DNA of 64,000 nt from JAJPKK01 sp035311445 (GTDB lineage Bacteria > Pseudomonadota > Alphaproteobacteria > Rhizobiales > Xanthobacteraceae): NCBI GenBank assembly GCA_035311445.1, contig DATGCX010000083.1:1-64000 (forward strand). Reading direction: 5' to 3'. Below, piece by piece: positions 34,687 through 44,328 of the stretch. Position 1 is the stretch's first letter. The number at the start of each line of letters is the position of its first letter. The notes under the pieces are model-generated. The model was not told the DNA's origin. It did no database searches and saw only the letters and a program-made list of their open reading frames with translations. The translations under genes were made by a program, and so were the position numbers.

Positions 34687-34783
34687 CAGATTTCAGATGT
34701 CAGATGACGGAGGCCTGGGTTTCCGATTCTGTCATCTGATATCCGTCATCTGCCCATGGTCACCCGACATCTGTCATCGGACC
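34683..34783. repeat. CAGATGAC/GTCATCTG repeat tract between mazG and hflX
   Basis: About 100 bp made largely of GACAGAT-, TCAGATG- and GTCATCTG-type units in both orientations. Units occur at the mazG stop, then TCAGATGTCAGATGAC near 34696, GTCATCTG at 34731 and 34745, and GACATCTGTCATC near 34767. The inverted units can pair into hairpins, so it may act as a bidirectional terminator. The last codons of hflX lie inside it. Confidence 0.55.
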
Positions 34784-36172
34784 CCTGATATTATCCGCAC
34801 CGAACTTCGCACGCACAATCCCGGCACGATCAGGAGCAACCCGCACTGTCATGTGCATGCGGCCGTCGGCACCCTGGTCGCGCGCCAGCACCTCTGCATG
34901 GCGATGCAGCCAGCTGATGCCAGCCCCGTCGGCGAGGTCGAGCGCGACGTCAAGCGTAAGCCGTGATCGGGCGAGCTCGGCTTCGATCGCGGCGATCAGG
35001 GTGTCGATCCCCTCGCCGGTCAAGGCGGACAGCCGGATCGGCTGCCTGCCGCCGGTCTCGCGTCTGGCGAGGTTATCGACCCGCTCTCGCGCGGCAGGAT
35101 CAAGACGATCGATCTTATTCCACACTTCGATCAGTCGCGCATCGCCTGGCGCAATGCCGAGATCGCCGAGCACCTCGACAACGTCCGCCGACTGCGCGAC
35201 GGTGTCGCCATGCGAAACATCGCGCACGTGGAGAATGAGATCGGCCTCGATCACTTCCTCAAGGGTAGCTCGGAATGCCGCCACCAGCGTGGTCGGGAGG
35301 TCCGAAATGAAACCGACCGTATCGGACATGATGATGCGAGCGCCGTGCGGCAGATCAATTGCGCGCATGGTCGGATCGAGTGTCGCAAACAGCATGTCCG
35401 CTGAGACCACGGTTGCTTGCGTTATGCGATTGAAGAGGGTCGACTTCCCTGCATTGGTGTAGCCGACCAGCGCAACGATTGGATATGGCACGCGCCGGCG
35501 GCTTTCGCGATGGAGTTTTCGCGTGCTTCTCACGCCTTCAAGCTCGCTTTCGATTCTGGCAATGCGCTCGGCAATCAGGCGGCGATCGGTTTCGATCTGG
35601 GTTTCGCCAGGGCCGCCAAGAAATCCGAAACCGCCCCGCTGTCGCTCCAGGTGGGTCCAGGAACGCACCAGCCGGCTGCGCTGATAATTGAGATGCGCCA
35701 GCTCGACCTGCAGCGCACCCTCGCGGGTATGGGCACGCCGGCCGAAGATCTCCAGAATCAGGCCGGTGCGGTCAAGCACCTTGGCGTTCCAGGCTTTTTC
35801 CAGGTTCCGCTGCTGCACCGGCGACAATGCGCAATCCATTACCACCAGCCCGGCCTCGTGGCTTTTCACCAACCCCGCAAGCTCCTCGACCTTGCCTTTG
35901 CCCAGATAGGTCGACGGGCGAATCGCTGAAATGGTGATCAGCCCGCTGTCGACCACCTCAAGGTCAATCGCACGCGCCAGCCCAACGGCCTCTTCGAGGC
36001 GGGCCGCCGGCGCGCGCATATTAGGCGGGCGGGACGATGCAAGGTCCCGGCCGTTGTTCGTCGCCGTACGCGCATCTCGCGTACGCGGATACGGACCAAT
36101 GACGATTGCACGCCCCGTCGTCGAACCCTCGGATGGGCTCAGTTTGGAGGTACGATAGTTACGCGGCTCCAA
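34760..36172 (-). CDS. hflX: GTPase HflX (ribosome-associated)
   Basis: 470 residues. The N-terminal HflX domain contains ISAIRPSTYLGKGKVEEL and FGRRAHTREGALQVELAHLN, then RGGFGFLGGPGETQIETDRR. The G domain has G1 GYTNAGKS at 237-244, a DTVGFI G3 motif and NKID. It splits stalled or heat-damaged ribosomes. The start is a TTG directly after the hfq stop, with no spacer, so the two genes are cotranscribed. The final residues (GPMTDVG) are encoded by the repeat tract. Confidence 0.94.
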   Translation of the reverse strand: MEPRNYRTSKLSPSEGSTTGRAIVIGPYPRTRDARTATNNGRDLASSRPPNMRAPAARLEEAVGLARAIDLEVVDSGLITISAIRPSTYLGKGKVEELAGLVKSHEAGLVVMDCALSPVQQRNLEKAWNAKVLDRTGLILEIFGRRAHTREGALQVELAHLNYQRSRLVRSWTHLERQRGGFGFLGGPGETQIETDRRLIAERIARIESELEGVRSTRKLHRESRRRVPYPIVALVGYTNAGKSTLFNRITQATVVSADMLFATLDPTMRAIDLPHGARIIMSDTVGFISDLPTTLVAAFRATLEEVIEADLILHVRDVSHGDTVAQSADVVEVLGDLGIAPGDARLIEVWNKIDRLDPAARERVDNLARRETGGRQPIRLSALTGEGIDTLIAAIEAELARSRLTLDVALDLADGAGISWLHRHAEVLARDQGADGRMHMTVRVAPDRAGIVRAKFGADNIRGPMTDVG

Positions 36173-36433
36173 TCAGGTCTTTTCCCCGATAGTACCCTCT
36201 TCACCGCCTTCAAAAAGCTGCACTGGGTGCCCTGGCATGATGGTTGATATGGCGTGTTTGTAGACAAGCTGCGAGTGCCCATCCCGCCGCAGCAACACGC
36301 AGAAATTGTCGAACCAGGTCACCACCCCTTGCAGCTTCACGCCATTGACGAGAAAAATCGTGAGGGGGATTTTCGCTTTACGTACATGATTAAGGAAGGT
36401 GTCTTGTAAATTTTGCGCGCGATCGGCTGCCAT
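36173..36433 (-). CDS. hfq: RNA chaperone Hfq
   Basis: 86 residues: AQNLQDTFLNHVRKAKIPLT, VNGVKLQGVVTWFDNFCVLL and LVYKHAISTIMP, the Sm1 and Sm2 motifs including the YKHAIST pocket. It forms a hexamer that binds small RNAs and mRNAs. The ATG at 36433 gives the usual MAADRAQNLQ start. It is immediately followed by hflX, the widely conserved pairing. Confidence 0.96.
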   Translation of the reverse strand: MAADRAQNLQDTFLNHVRKAKIPLTIFLVNGVKLQGVVTWFDNFCVLLRRDGHSQLVYKHAISTIMPGHPVQLFEGGEEGTIGEKT

Positions 36434-36614
36434 GGCCGTTTTTTCCGCTTTTTGTTTGCAGTTCCCGGCACTGCAACTGATTGATCTGCTTTTTGCCGGA
36501 CGCATAGGTGTCCAGGCTAAGGCACGGACATAACATTAAAAAGTAGGATTGGGTCAGGCGCAAGTCCGGCTCGACCGCAATTGGAACTTTTTGAGCAAAA
36601 TTGGAGCAGGAATC

Positions 36615-37472
36615 TCACGTAAATTCCGCATGGCGGTGGAATTCTCGCCGTAATGCGGTGGCGAACGGACCCGGGCGCCCGTCACCGACCTGTTTTCCAT
36701 CGATGCGAATCACCGGTTGCACGATCTGAGTGGTGGCCGTGATGAAGGCCTCCCGCGCTGCCTTTGCTTCGACGACGGTGAACGGCCGCTCAGAAAAGGA
36801 CAACCCCCTGGCTGCTATCGCATCCAATACCACCGCCCGGGAAATTCCATTGAGGATGCGGCCATCGGCGGGACGCGTCACCACTTCGCCGCGCGCAGTA
36901 ACAATCCAGGCATTCGATGATGCCCCCTCGGTGACGAATCCCTGGTCATCGACGAACCAGGCCTCGCGGGCGCCGGCATCGCGTGCCGCTTGTTTGGCAA
37001 GAACATTCGGCAGCAACGATACTGACTTGATATACGGCCGCGCCCAACGATTGTCCGCAAGAGTGATCACCGCGATGCCGTCGGCAGCCGTGCTCTCCGT
37101 CCTAAAGCTGTCGTGGGCGCGCGCGGTGACGACAATCGAAGGCGCGGTGCCGGGCGCCGGAAAGGCGAAATCGCGCCTAGCTACACCGCGCGTAACCTGC
37201 AGATAGACGATGCCGTCGCGCACTCGATTACGCCTTACGGTCTCATGCAGTACGACGCTCAGAGCCGACAGCGGCATCGGCAGGCCGATGCGCAATTCCG
37301 CGAGTGATCGCGTCAGACGCGCCATATGGCGGCGCTCATCCACGATGTGAGCCGCCCTCACCTCGCATACCTCATAAGCGCCGTCGGCAAACTGATAGCC
37401 GCGATCCTCCATATGGACGAGAGCATCGCGATGCGGCCGATATCGGCCATTCACATAGGCGATCCGGGACAT
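36615..37472 (-). CDS. dat: D-amino-acid aminotransferase (class IV PLP enzyme)
   Basis: 285 residues, fold-type IV aminotransferase. The N-terminal YVNGRYRPHRDALVHMEDRG and FADGAYEV, the PLP lysine in YIKSVSLLPNVLAK, and the cofactor-binding EGASSNAW are present. It interconverts D-alanine with D-glutamate or related 2-oxo acids, supplying D-amino acids. The ATG at 37472 is chosen from homology to MSRIAYVNGRY; the frame is open to 37571. It lies between ntrX and hfq, a usual place in Bradyrhizobium-like genomes. Confidence 0.9.
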   Translation of the reverse strand: MSRIAYVNGRYRPHRDALVHMEDRGYQFADGAYEVCEVRAAHIVDERRHMARLTRSLAELRIGLPMPLSALSVVLHETVRRNRVRDGIVYLQVTRGVARRDFAFPAPGTAPSIVVTARAHDSFRTESTAADGIAVITLADNRWARPYIKSVSLLPNVLAKQAARDAGAREAWFVDDQGFVTEGASSNAWIVTARGEVVTRPADGRILNGISRAVVLDAIAARGLSFSERPFTVVEAKAAREAFITATTQIVQPVIRIDGKQVGDGRPGPFATALRREFHRHAEFT

Positions 37473-37573
37473 CGCAGATCCAATTGGCGTGCCTGTTTGG
37501 GAATTTTGCTGGCGCGCAATTACGCTGCCGTTTGACGTTGAGTCTGCTGAGTCACTCCAGGGCGCCGCCAACG

Positions 37574-37663
37574 GGGCCGGCCTTTGGCCGGCCCGGTGAC
37601 AGGCTCCGCGGCGAGCCGAGAATCCATGACCACTGACCGGGAGATACGGATTCCGGGCTCGCC
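37574..37663. repeat. palindromic repeat between ntrX and dat
   Basis: A 9-bp hairpin (GGGCCGGCC, TTT, GGCCGGCCC) at 37574-37594 is followed by GGTGACAGGCTCCG and then a 16-bp inverted repeat (37610-37625 with 37648-37663, two mismatches) built on GAGCC and ATTCCGGGCTCGCC. The first part matches the insert inside the REP pair at 25651. It lies downstream of ntrX and could terminate its transcript. Confidence 0.6.
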
Positions 37664-37744
37664 ACCTGATAGCGGCGCCCCGGGATGACCCAAGCTGAGT
37701 TTGCTGACCGCGGTGCGCATGATCGGTTTCGTAGAATAGGGTTA

Positions 37745-39112
37745 TTAATCCATTCCCAGCGCCTTGAGCTTGCGATGCAGCGCAGAGCGCTCCATCCCGA
37801 CGAATTCGGCGGTTCGGGAAATGTTGCCGCTGAACCGGCTGATCTGGGCGCGCAGGTATTCGCGCTCGAACGCTTCGCGGGCATCCCGTAGTGGCATGCC
37901 CATAAGGTGCTCCCCACCCGCTCCCTTGGGCATCGCCGGCACCATGGAGCCGACATCCGGCGGCAGCATGTCTGCGGTTATTACCGCATCGACGTCGCCA
38001 CTGGCCAAGATCATCAAACGCTCCACATTGTTGCGGAGCTGGCGCACGTTTCCGGGCCAGTCGTGAGTTTGCAGCACCGCCATGGCGTCGTCACCGATCC
38101 GCCGCTTGGGCAGGCCGGTCGCCTGAGAAATCTGTTCCATGAAGTGGTCGACAAGCTCCGGCACGTCCTCGCGGCGCTCGGTGAGCGGCGGCACCCGGAT
38201 CGGCACCACCGAAAGCCGGTGAAAAAGGTCCTCGCGGAAGCGGCCGGCGGCGATCTCCTCTTCGAGGTTGCGCGCGGTCGATGTGATGATGCGTGTGTCA
38301 ACCTCAACTTTGCTGGTGCCGCCCGCGCGCAGGAAAGTCTGTTCGACCAGCACCCGCAGAATCTTGTTCTGGGTCTCCCGCGGCATGTCGCCGATTTCGT
38401 CGATGAAGAGCGTGCCGCCATGGGCTTCCTCAAGTGCCCCTATTTTGCGAGATTGGCCGTTAAGCTGCTCGGTGCCGAACAGTTCGACCTCCATCCGATC
38501 TGGCGTGATGGCCGCCGCATTGATGACCACGAAGGGGGCCGCGGCACGCGACGACAGCGCGTGAATGGTGCGGGCCGTCAGCTCCTTGCCGGAGCCGGAC
38601 GCCCCGACGATGAGGATTCGGCTGTTGGTGGGCGCGACCTTCTCGATAGTCTGACGCAGATGTTGCATGACGCCGGAGCCGCCGACAAGCTTTGCCGGAT
38701 GCGGCGCCAGCTGTTTGAGTTCCCTGACTTCGCGCTTCAATCGCGAGGTCTCGAGCGCCCGATCGGCTACGAGGACAAGTCGGTCGACCTTGAACGGCTT
38801 CTCGATGAAATCGTATGCGCCGTGCTTGATCGCCGCAACCGCGGTTTCGATATTGCCGTGACCGGAGATCATGACCACCGGCAGATCGGGGTGTTCTGCC
38901 TTGATCTCGGAGAGCATTTGCAGCCCGTCGAGCCGGCTGCCCTGCAACCAGATGTCGAGGAAAATCAGATTGGGCCGCCGCGCTGCGATTGCTGCCGCCG
39001 CGTCATCGCTGTCGCGGGCGGTGCGCGTTGCGTAACCCTCGTCTTCGAGAATTCCGGCCACCAGCTCGCGGATGTCAGCCTCGTCGTCGATGATCAGGAT
39101 ATCCGACGCCAT
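37745..39112 (-). CDS. ntrX: nitrogen regulation response regulator NtrX
   Basis: 455 residues: receiver domain with phospho-acceptor Asp53, AAA+ domain with Walker A GASGSGKE at 169-176, and a Fis-type HTH at the C-terminus (FSGNISRTAEFVGMERSALH). The loop where sigma-54 activators carry GAFTGA reads GTEQLNGQSRKIGALEE, so it is altered, as in other alphaproteobacterial NtrX. It is partnered by NtrY, encoded 17 bp upstream on the same strand. Confidence 0.94.
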   Translation of the reverse strand: MASDILIIDDEADIRELVAGILEDEGYATRTARDSDDAAAAIAARRPNLIFLDIWLQGSRLDGLQMLSEIKAEHPDLPVVMISGHGNIETAVAAIKHGAYDFIEKPFKVDRLVLVADRALETSRLKREVRELKQLAPHPAKLVGGSGVMQHLRQTIEKVAPTNSRILIVGASGSGKELTARTIHALSSRAAAPFVVINAAAITPDRMEVELFGTEQLNGQSRKIGALEEAHGGTLFIDEIGDMPRETQNKILRVLVEQTFLRAGGTSKVEVDTRIITSTARNLEEEIAAGRFREDLFHRLSVVPIRVPPLTERREDVPELVDHFMEQISQATGLPKRRIGDDAMAVLQTHDWPGNVRQLRNNVERLMILASGDVDAVITADMLPPDVGSMVPAMPKGAGGEHLMGMPLRDAREAFEREYLRAQISRFSGNISRTAEFVGMERSALHRKLKALGMD

Positions 39113-39129
39113 GGTTATTGCCCGCTCGA

Positions 39130-41379
39130 TTAGTTGTTGGTTTCGTTGATGAGTGTTTCAGACGGCTGCGCAGCAAACCGCAGCCGCATCCAGGCACCTC
39201 GTTGGCCGGGGAAGCGCTCCGCTGCATCGTGCAGCTCGATCCGGCCGCCGTGCTCTTCAAGGATTTTCCCCACAATGGCGAGGCCGAGGCCGGTGCCCTT
39301 CTCGCGTGTCGTCACATAAGGCTCCAGCAGGCGGCTTCGATTTTCCTTCGGCAGGCCGACGCCGTTGTCGATGACGTCGATCACGATGTCCGAATCGACG
39401 CGTGCAGCCGATACTACGATACGACCGCGCCCCAACTGATCAGAAGGCACCGCTGCGACCGCTTCTCCGGCATTTTTGATGATGTTGGTGAGTCCTTGCG
39501 AAATCAATCGGCGATCAAAGCACGCCGGCATCGGATCTTCAGCGATCTCGACCTCGATATCGATATCGGCATTGCCGACCCGTTGCATGAACGCGACCTG
39601 ACGCACCGTGTCGGTGACGTCGTCCGCCACCATCACGGGCTTCGGCATCCGCGCGAACCGCGAGAACTCATCGACCATCCGTCGGATGTCATCGACCTGG
39701 CGGACGATCGTCTCGGTACATTGTTCGAATACGGCGCGGTCCTCAGCGATCGATTTACCGTACTTGCGACGCAGGCGCTCCGCGGAGAGCTGAATCGGAG
39801 TGAGCGGATTCTTGATCTCGTGGGCGATGCGTCGGGCGATATCGCCCCAAGCCGCGGTCCGTTGCGCCGTTACCAGCTCGGTTATGTCGTCGAGCGTGAC
39901 TACATAACCGTGGTCCGGATCAGCCGACTGCTCGGAGGTGACTCGCACGGAGACGGTGCGGTCGCGGCCGCCGCGGTGGATCGTGGTCTGGCCCTGGACG
40001 AGGCGCTGACCGCCGAAGCGCGCCGGATCGACGAGCTTTTTGAGCTCGGGCACGATTTCCTCGAGCGGATGTCCGAGCGCCTCAGCTTCACTGGACCCGA
40101 TCAATTTTTCAGCCGAACGGTTGAGAATGCTGACTTGCCCATTGCCGTCGACGCCAATAACGCCGGCGCTGGCGCCCGCTAGCACGGCCTCGGTGAACCG
40201 ACGTCGGCTGTCAACAAGATCACGCGCCCGCATGATGTCGTTGCGCTGAGTGCGCAGCTCTTGGGTCATCTTGTTGAAGGTCGCGCCGAGTTGGGAGAGA
40301 TCACCTTCCGAGCGGCGCACCGGTACCTGGACGTGGAGATTGCCGGTGGACACTAGGTTGGCGGCTCCGATGAGTCGCCGGATGGGCGCCACCAAGCGGT
40401 TGGCGAAGGCAAAGCCGATCCACACCGCTGACAGCAGCACCGTAAGCGCGATGACGGTGTACATCAGCGCAAACGCGAGCTGCACGCCAATGCGGCGCGC
40501 TTCGAGATTGGCGTATTCCTGGATACTGTTCTCGGTCCGCTGAATCTGCTCCAATACTCGCGGATCGATAAAGCGGGCGACGAACAGATAGGTGTTTTCA
40601 TAATTCTTCAATTTGATCAGCGCGCCGACACAATTTGTATCGCGCAGCAGACCGGCAACCGCCTCAGCATCGCTGACCTGAGCGAGCCTTTCCGCTGGAG
40701 GCGGCGGCGGCTCCTCCAGTTCGGGCGGAAGCTGAATTTCGGCCTTGACGATAACCGACTGATCGGGGCCGAGCATCATGGCAGTCGGCATCTTGCGGAG
40801 CGATGCTTGCGCGGTGAAGAACTGGCGGAAGCGGTCGGAATCCTGGTCGAACAGGGGCTTGGCCCGGGCGATGTCGATCGCCATGAAATTGGTTTCGGCC
40901 CGGATCGACTGCTCGTATTCGTTAAGATAGGCCTGCGAGACAATGACCGAGTTTTCGATCACCGCGCGGGTGCGGATCGAAAACAGATAATCGAGCCCCC
41001 GATCAAGTGAAACGCTGGCGACCACCGCAACCAGCACGGCCGGCGCAACGGCGATCACCGAAAACAACCCGGCGATCTGTACATGAAGCCGGGCACCGGC
41101 CCTGCCCCTCCGCCGCGCCAGGGCAATATGCCAAACCTCGCGACCGATGATTGCGAGGAGCAGCATCACCAGTATGAAATTCACGGCCAGGAGGGTAACA
41201 ACGACATTGTGGGTCGGGCTGATGAACGTCAGATTGGCCAAGACCAAAAATGTCGTGAGAGCCCACAGCAGCGCGACCACCACCGCGATGAGGCCGATCA
41301 TGCCGGTGGCAAGGCGTGTGGCCCCCGTTGATCTGTGGACAGGCTCGACGGATGAAACCTCTTCGACGGTCGTCATCAC
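39130..41379 (-). CDS. ntrY: sensor histidine kinase NtrY
   Basis: 749 residues. Several N-terminal membrane segments (TGMIGLIAVVVALLWALTTF onwards) and a periplasmic region are followed by a HAMP domain after VALTVLLSAVWIGFAF-like helices, a PAS domain (AGVIGVDGNGQVSILNRS), then HisKA with the phospho-His in RRIAHEIKNPLTPIQLSAER and an ATPase domain with DNGVGLPKENR. It phosphorylates NtrX; in relatives it responds to nitrogen and redox state. It is followed by ntrX after 17 bp. Confidence 0.94.
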   Translation of the reverse strand: MMTTVEEVSSVEPVHRSTGATRLATGMIGLIAVVVALLWALTTFLVLANLTFISPTHNVVVTLLAVNFILVMLLLAIIGREVWHIALARRRGRAGARLHVQIAGLFSVIAVAPAVLVAVVASVSLDRGLDYLFSIRTRAVIENSVIVSQAYLNEYEQSIRAETNFMAIDIARAKPLFDQDSDRFRQFFTAQASLRKMPTAMMLGPDQSVIVKAEIQLPPELEEPPPPPAERLAQVSDAEAVAGLLRDTNCVGALIKLKNYENTYLFVARFIDPRVLEQIQRTENSIQEYANLEARRIGVQLAFALMYTVIALTVLLSAVWIGFAFANRLVAPIRRLIGAANLVSTGNLHVQVPVRRSEGDLSQLGATFNKMTQELRTQRNDIMRARDLVDSRRRFTEAVLAGASAGVIGVDGNGQVSILNRSAEKLIGSSEAEALGHPLEEIVPELKKLVDPARFGGQRLVQGQTTIHRGGRDRTVSVRVTSEQSADPDHGYVVTLDDITELVTAQRTAAWGDIARRIAHEIKNPLTPIQLSAERLRRKYGKSIAEDRAVFEQCTETIVRQVDDIRRMVDEFSRFARMPKPVMVADDVTDTVRQVAFMQRVGNADIDIEVEIAEDPMPACFDRRLISQGLTNIIKNAGEAVAAVPSDQLGRGRIVVSAARVDSDIVIDVIDNGVGLPKENRSRLLEPYVTTREKGTGLGLAIVGKILEEHGGRIELHDAAERFPGQRGAWMRLRFAAQPSETLINETNN

Positions 41380-41744
41380 TCCCCCGGACAGGCCCCGCGC
41401 CGTGCACCGAAGCGTAGGCGCTCTTGCGTCATCAGGACCGGGCAGCCCAAATGATGTATCGAGCGACGTCGACGTTACATGTGATGCGCAAATACAACAA
41501 TGGTGCCCAAAAGCGACATTTCCACGGCGAGCAGCACCGATTCGGAGCTTGCTTGACTATTTTTTAGGCACCTATTCTGCCGTGCAAACTATCCAAAACG
41601 CTTCCCTGGGCCATTAATCAATCAATGGAGAGGTTTGAGGGCCAAACATGTCCAAAGCCCCGATTCTGGTGCGACCAGCAACGGGCAAAAGGGCATTTAA
41701 CAAGAAATCTGACGCGCGCGCCCTCCGGCAAAACGGCCCTGCCC
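41380..41744 (-). promoter_or_regulatory. intergenic region between ntrC and ntrY
   Basis: 365 bp with no convincing gene. On the minus strand TTGCAC, 17 bases, AAAAAT (around 41590-41560) is a plausible promoter for ntrYX separate from ntrBC. I saw no clear sigma-54 -24/-12 site. Confidence 0.35.
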
Positions 41745-43187
41745 TCATCCGCTCGTGCGAATGACCTGGATTTCCAGATCCCGGATTTTCTTGCGCAGCG
41801 TATTGCGATTGACGCCCAGCAGATCGGCGGCCCGGATTTGGTTGCCGCGTGTGGCGGCAAGTGCGGCGGACAGCAGCGGATATTCGATCTCTCGCAGGAT
41901 CCGATGATACAGGCCGGGCGGCGGCAGTGCATCGCCAAAACCGCTGAAATACCTGTTGAGATGGCGCTCAACGGCGGCCGACAGGTTCTCCTCGGTGCGA
42001 CTTTCCGCGCCAAGCGGCGCCGGCGTGGGCGGCGCGAGTTCATTATCGATGACGGAGGTCGTAATGATTTCTTGCGGGTACAGGGCCGCAAGGCGGCGGG
42101 CAAGATTTTCGAGCTCTCGCACATTGCCGGGCCAACGGTAGCGCTTGAGCCGCTCTATCGCTGCGATCTCGATCTGCTTGTTCGGCAAACCTTCACGCTC
42201 AGCGAGCGCAAAAAAGTGGCGGATCAGGTCAGGGATATCCTCCGCACGCTCGCGCAAGGGCGGAAGCCGCAACGGCACCACGTTGAGGCGAAAATACAGA
42301 TCTTCGCGGAATAGGCCCTGTTGGATCAGGATGCGCAGATCTTTGTTGGTGGCCGCAACGATGCGCACGTCGGTCTTGATCGGGGTGCGACCGCCGACCG
42401 TCGTGTACTCGCCCTGCTGGAGCACCCGCAGCAATCGCGTTTGTGCCTCCATCGGCATGTCGCCGATCTCATCGAGGAACAAGGTACCACCTTCGGCCTG
42501 CTCGAATCGGCCTGCGTTACGTGTGTTGGCTCCCGTGAAGGCGCCCTTCTCATGGCCGAACAGTTCGGATTCGATGAGTTCGCGCGGGATCGCCGCCATG
42601 TTGATGGCGACGAAGGGCCCGGAGCGCCGCTTACCGTAATCGTGCAGAGCACGCGCCACCAATTCCTTACCGGTGCCTGATTCACCGGAGATCAGCACGG
42701 TAAGATCGGTCTGCATCAGCCGCGCCAGCAGGCGATAGATCTCCTGCATGGCGGGCGAACGGCCGATCAAAGGAATATCGATCTCCTCGGATTTGCTCGC
42801 CGCCACCGTCGGGCGATCCTTGGGCTCTGCCAGCGCACGACCAACAATGGCGGTCAGTTCCTTTAGATCGAACGGCTTCGGGAGATATTCATAGACCCCG
42901 CGCTCGGAGGCGCGGATGGCCGTCATGAACGTGTTCTGAGCGCTCATAACGATGACTGGGAGTTCCGGTCGCAGCTTCTTGATGCGCGGTAAAAGATCGA
43001 AGGCGTTCTCGTCGGGCATCACCACATCCGTGATGACGAGGTCACCCTCACCCTGGCTCACCCATCGCCACAGCGTGGCGGCATTGCCGGTCGAGCGCAC
43101 CTCATAGCCGGCACGCGAAAGGGCCTGGTTCAGCACCGTTCGGATTGCGGCGTCGTCATCCGCGATCAAAATGCTACCAGCGGGCAT
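41745..43187 (-). CDS. ntrC: nitrogen regulation protein NR(I), NtrC
   Basis: 480 residues: receiver with Asp54, AAA+ domain with Walker A GESGTGKE at 168-175, the sigma-54 contact motif GAFTGA at 215-220, Walker B GGTLFLDEIGDM, and a Fis-type HTH (TRGNQIRAADLLGVNRNTLR). A complete sigma-54 activator of nitrogen-scavenging genes. The ATG at 43187 has GAGGTG six bases upstream; an ATG two codons earlier is also possible. It follows ntrB directly. Confidence 0.95.
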   Translation of the reverse strand: MPAGSILIADDDAAIRTVLNQALSRAGYEVRSTGNAATLWRWVSQGEGDLVITDVVMPDENAFDLLPRIKKLRPELPVIVMSAQNTFMTAIRASERGVYEYLPKPFDLKELTAIVGRALAEPKDRPTVAASKSEEIDIPLIGRSPAMQEIYRLLARLMQTDLTVLISGESGTGKELVARALHDYGKRRSGPFVAINMAAIPRELIESELFGHEKGAFTGANTRNAGRFEQAEGGTLFLDEIGDMPMEAQTRLLRVLQQGEYTTVGGRTPIKTDVRIVAATNKDLRILIQQGLFREDLYFRLNVVPLRLPPLRERAEDIPDLIRHFFALAEREGLPNKQIEIAAIERLKRYRWPGNVRELENLARRLAALYPQEIITTSVIDNELAPPTPAPLGAESRTEENLSAAVERHLNRYFSGFGDALPPPGLYHRILREIEYPLLSAALAATRGNQIRAADLLGVNRNTLRKKIRDLEIQVIRTSG

Positions 43188-43197
43188 TGGCATCACC

Positions 43198-44328
43198 TCA
43201 GGTTTCTCCGCCCGGCTCGGCGTCGTCACCCATGAACTTGGGCATAAGCACGCGAAAGATTGTCCGCCGCGGTTGCGACTCGCATTCGATGATGCCGCCG
43301 TGATCGCCGATGATCTTGGCAGCAAGCGCAAGACCAAGTCCGCTCCCGGATGGCTTCGTTGTTACGAAAGGATCGAACAGATTCGGCATCAGATCTTCGG
43401 ACACGCCCGGGCCGTTGTCTTTGATGCAGAATTCGAGCGGCAACGACACCTTTGACTTGCTGCCCGGAAGGGACAGGCGGACCCCGGGCCTGAAGGCTGT
43501 GGAGAGCTGGATCTCTCCGTCGGCATTCTCACCAATCGCCTCGGCGGCGTTCTTGACGAGGTTGAGAAACACCTGGACGAGTTGGTCGCGATTGGCAAGC
43601 ACCGGCGGCAAGGAAGGATCGTATTCTTCGACGAATCGGACGTGTCGCGCGAAGCCGGACTGGGCAAGTCGGCGCACATGATCGAAAACCATGTGGATAT
43701 TGACCTGCTCGCGTTCCACCGGGCGCTCGTCGCCGAACACCTCCATGCGGTCGACCAGCTTGACGATGCGGTCAGCCTCATCGCAGATCAGCCTGGTCAG
43801 CACGCGGTCGTCGTCGCTCGCTTGCTGCTCCAACAGCTGTGCCGCCCCGCGAATACCTGACAGCGGGTTCTTGATCTCGTGCGCGAGCATGGCTGCGAGC
43901 GCGATCACGGATCGCGCCGCACCGCGATGAGTCAGCTGCCGGTTCATCTTGTCGGCCATGGTGCGTTGCTGGAGCATCACCACGACCTGGCCGGGCCGCT
44001 CCGGCACTGGGGCCACATGAAGGTCGACCAGACGTTCCGGCGGAGTGCGCGGCGTACCGAGGTCGACTTTATATTCATTGACAGCGCCACCGCGCTGGCG
44101 GACCTGCTCGATGAGGGCCAGCAGAGGGCTGCCGAACGGTACCAAATCGCGCAAGGCATGTCGGCGTAGCAGCGCAACCGACATATCGAAAAAATCCTCT
44201 GCCGCCACATTGGCGTCGTTGATCATGCCGTCGGGCGCGATCACGATCACAGCAAGCGGCAATGCATTGAGGACGGCTTCCGCCGGGCTGACGGCGTGGG
44301 CGGGGCTGCGGTTTCCGGCCAAGCTCAT
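43198..44328 (-). CDS. ntrB: nitrogen regulation sensor histidine kinase NtrB
   Basis: 376 residues, soluble. An N-terminal PAS domain (NALPLAVIVIAPDGMINDAN) precedes HisKA with phospho-His150 in MLAHEIKNPLSGIRGAAQLL and an ATPase domain with DNGPGV and GSGLGLALAAKII. It phosphorylates or dephosphorylates NtrC under PII control. It overlaps dusB by four bases, the classic dusB-ntrBC operon. Confidence 0.95.
   Translation of the reverse strand: MSLAGNRSPAHAVSPAEAVLNALPLAVIVIAPDGMINDANVAAEDFFDMSVALLRRHALRDLVPFGSPLLALIEQVRQRGGAVNEYKVDLGTPRTPPERLVDLHVAPVPERPGQVVVMLQQRTMADKMNRQLTHRGAARSVIALAAMLAHEIKNPLSGIRGAAQLLEQQASDDDRVLTRLICDEADRIVKLVDRMEVFGDERPVEREQVNIHMVFDHVRRLAQSGFARHVRFVEEYDPSLPPVLANRDQLVQVFLNLVKNAAEAIGENADGEIQLSTAFRPGVRLSLPGSKSKVSLPLEFCIKDNGPGVSEDLMPNLFDPFVTTKPSGSGLGLALAAKIIGDHGGIIECESQPRRTIFRVLMPKFMGDDAEPGGET

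Noticed and set aside
34683..34783. Possible CRISPR array
   Set aside because: The repeated units are only 7-14 bp, in both orientations and irregularly spaced, with no unique spacers of constant length and no cas genes.
37907..39133. Long open frame (408 codons) on the plus strand
   Set aside because: It lies opposite ntrX, which has receiver, AAA+ and HTH motifs. No domain is visible in the antisense frame.
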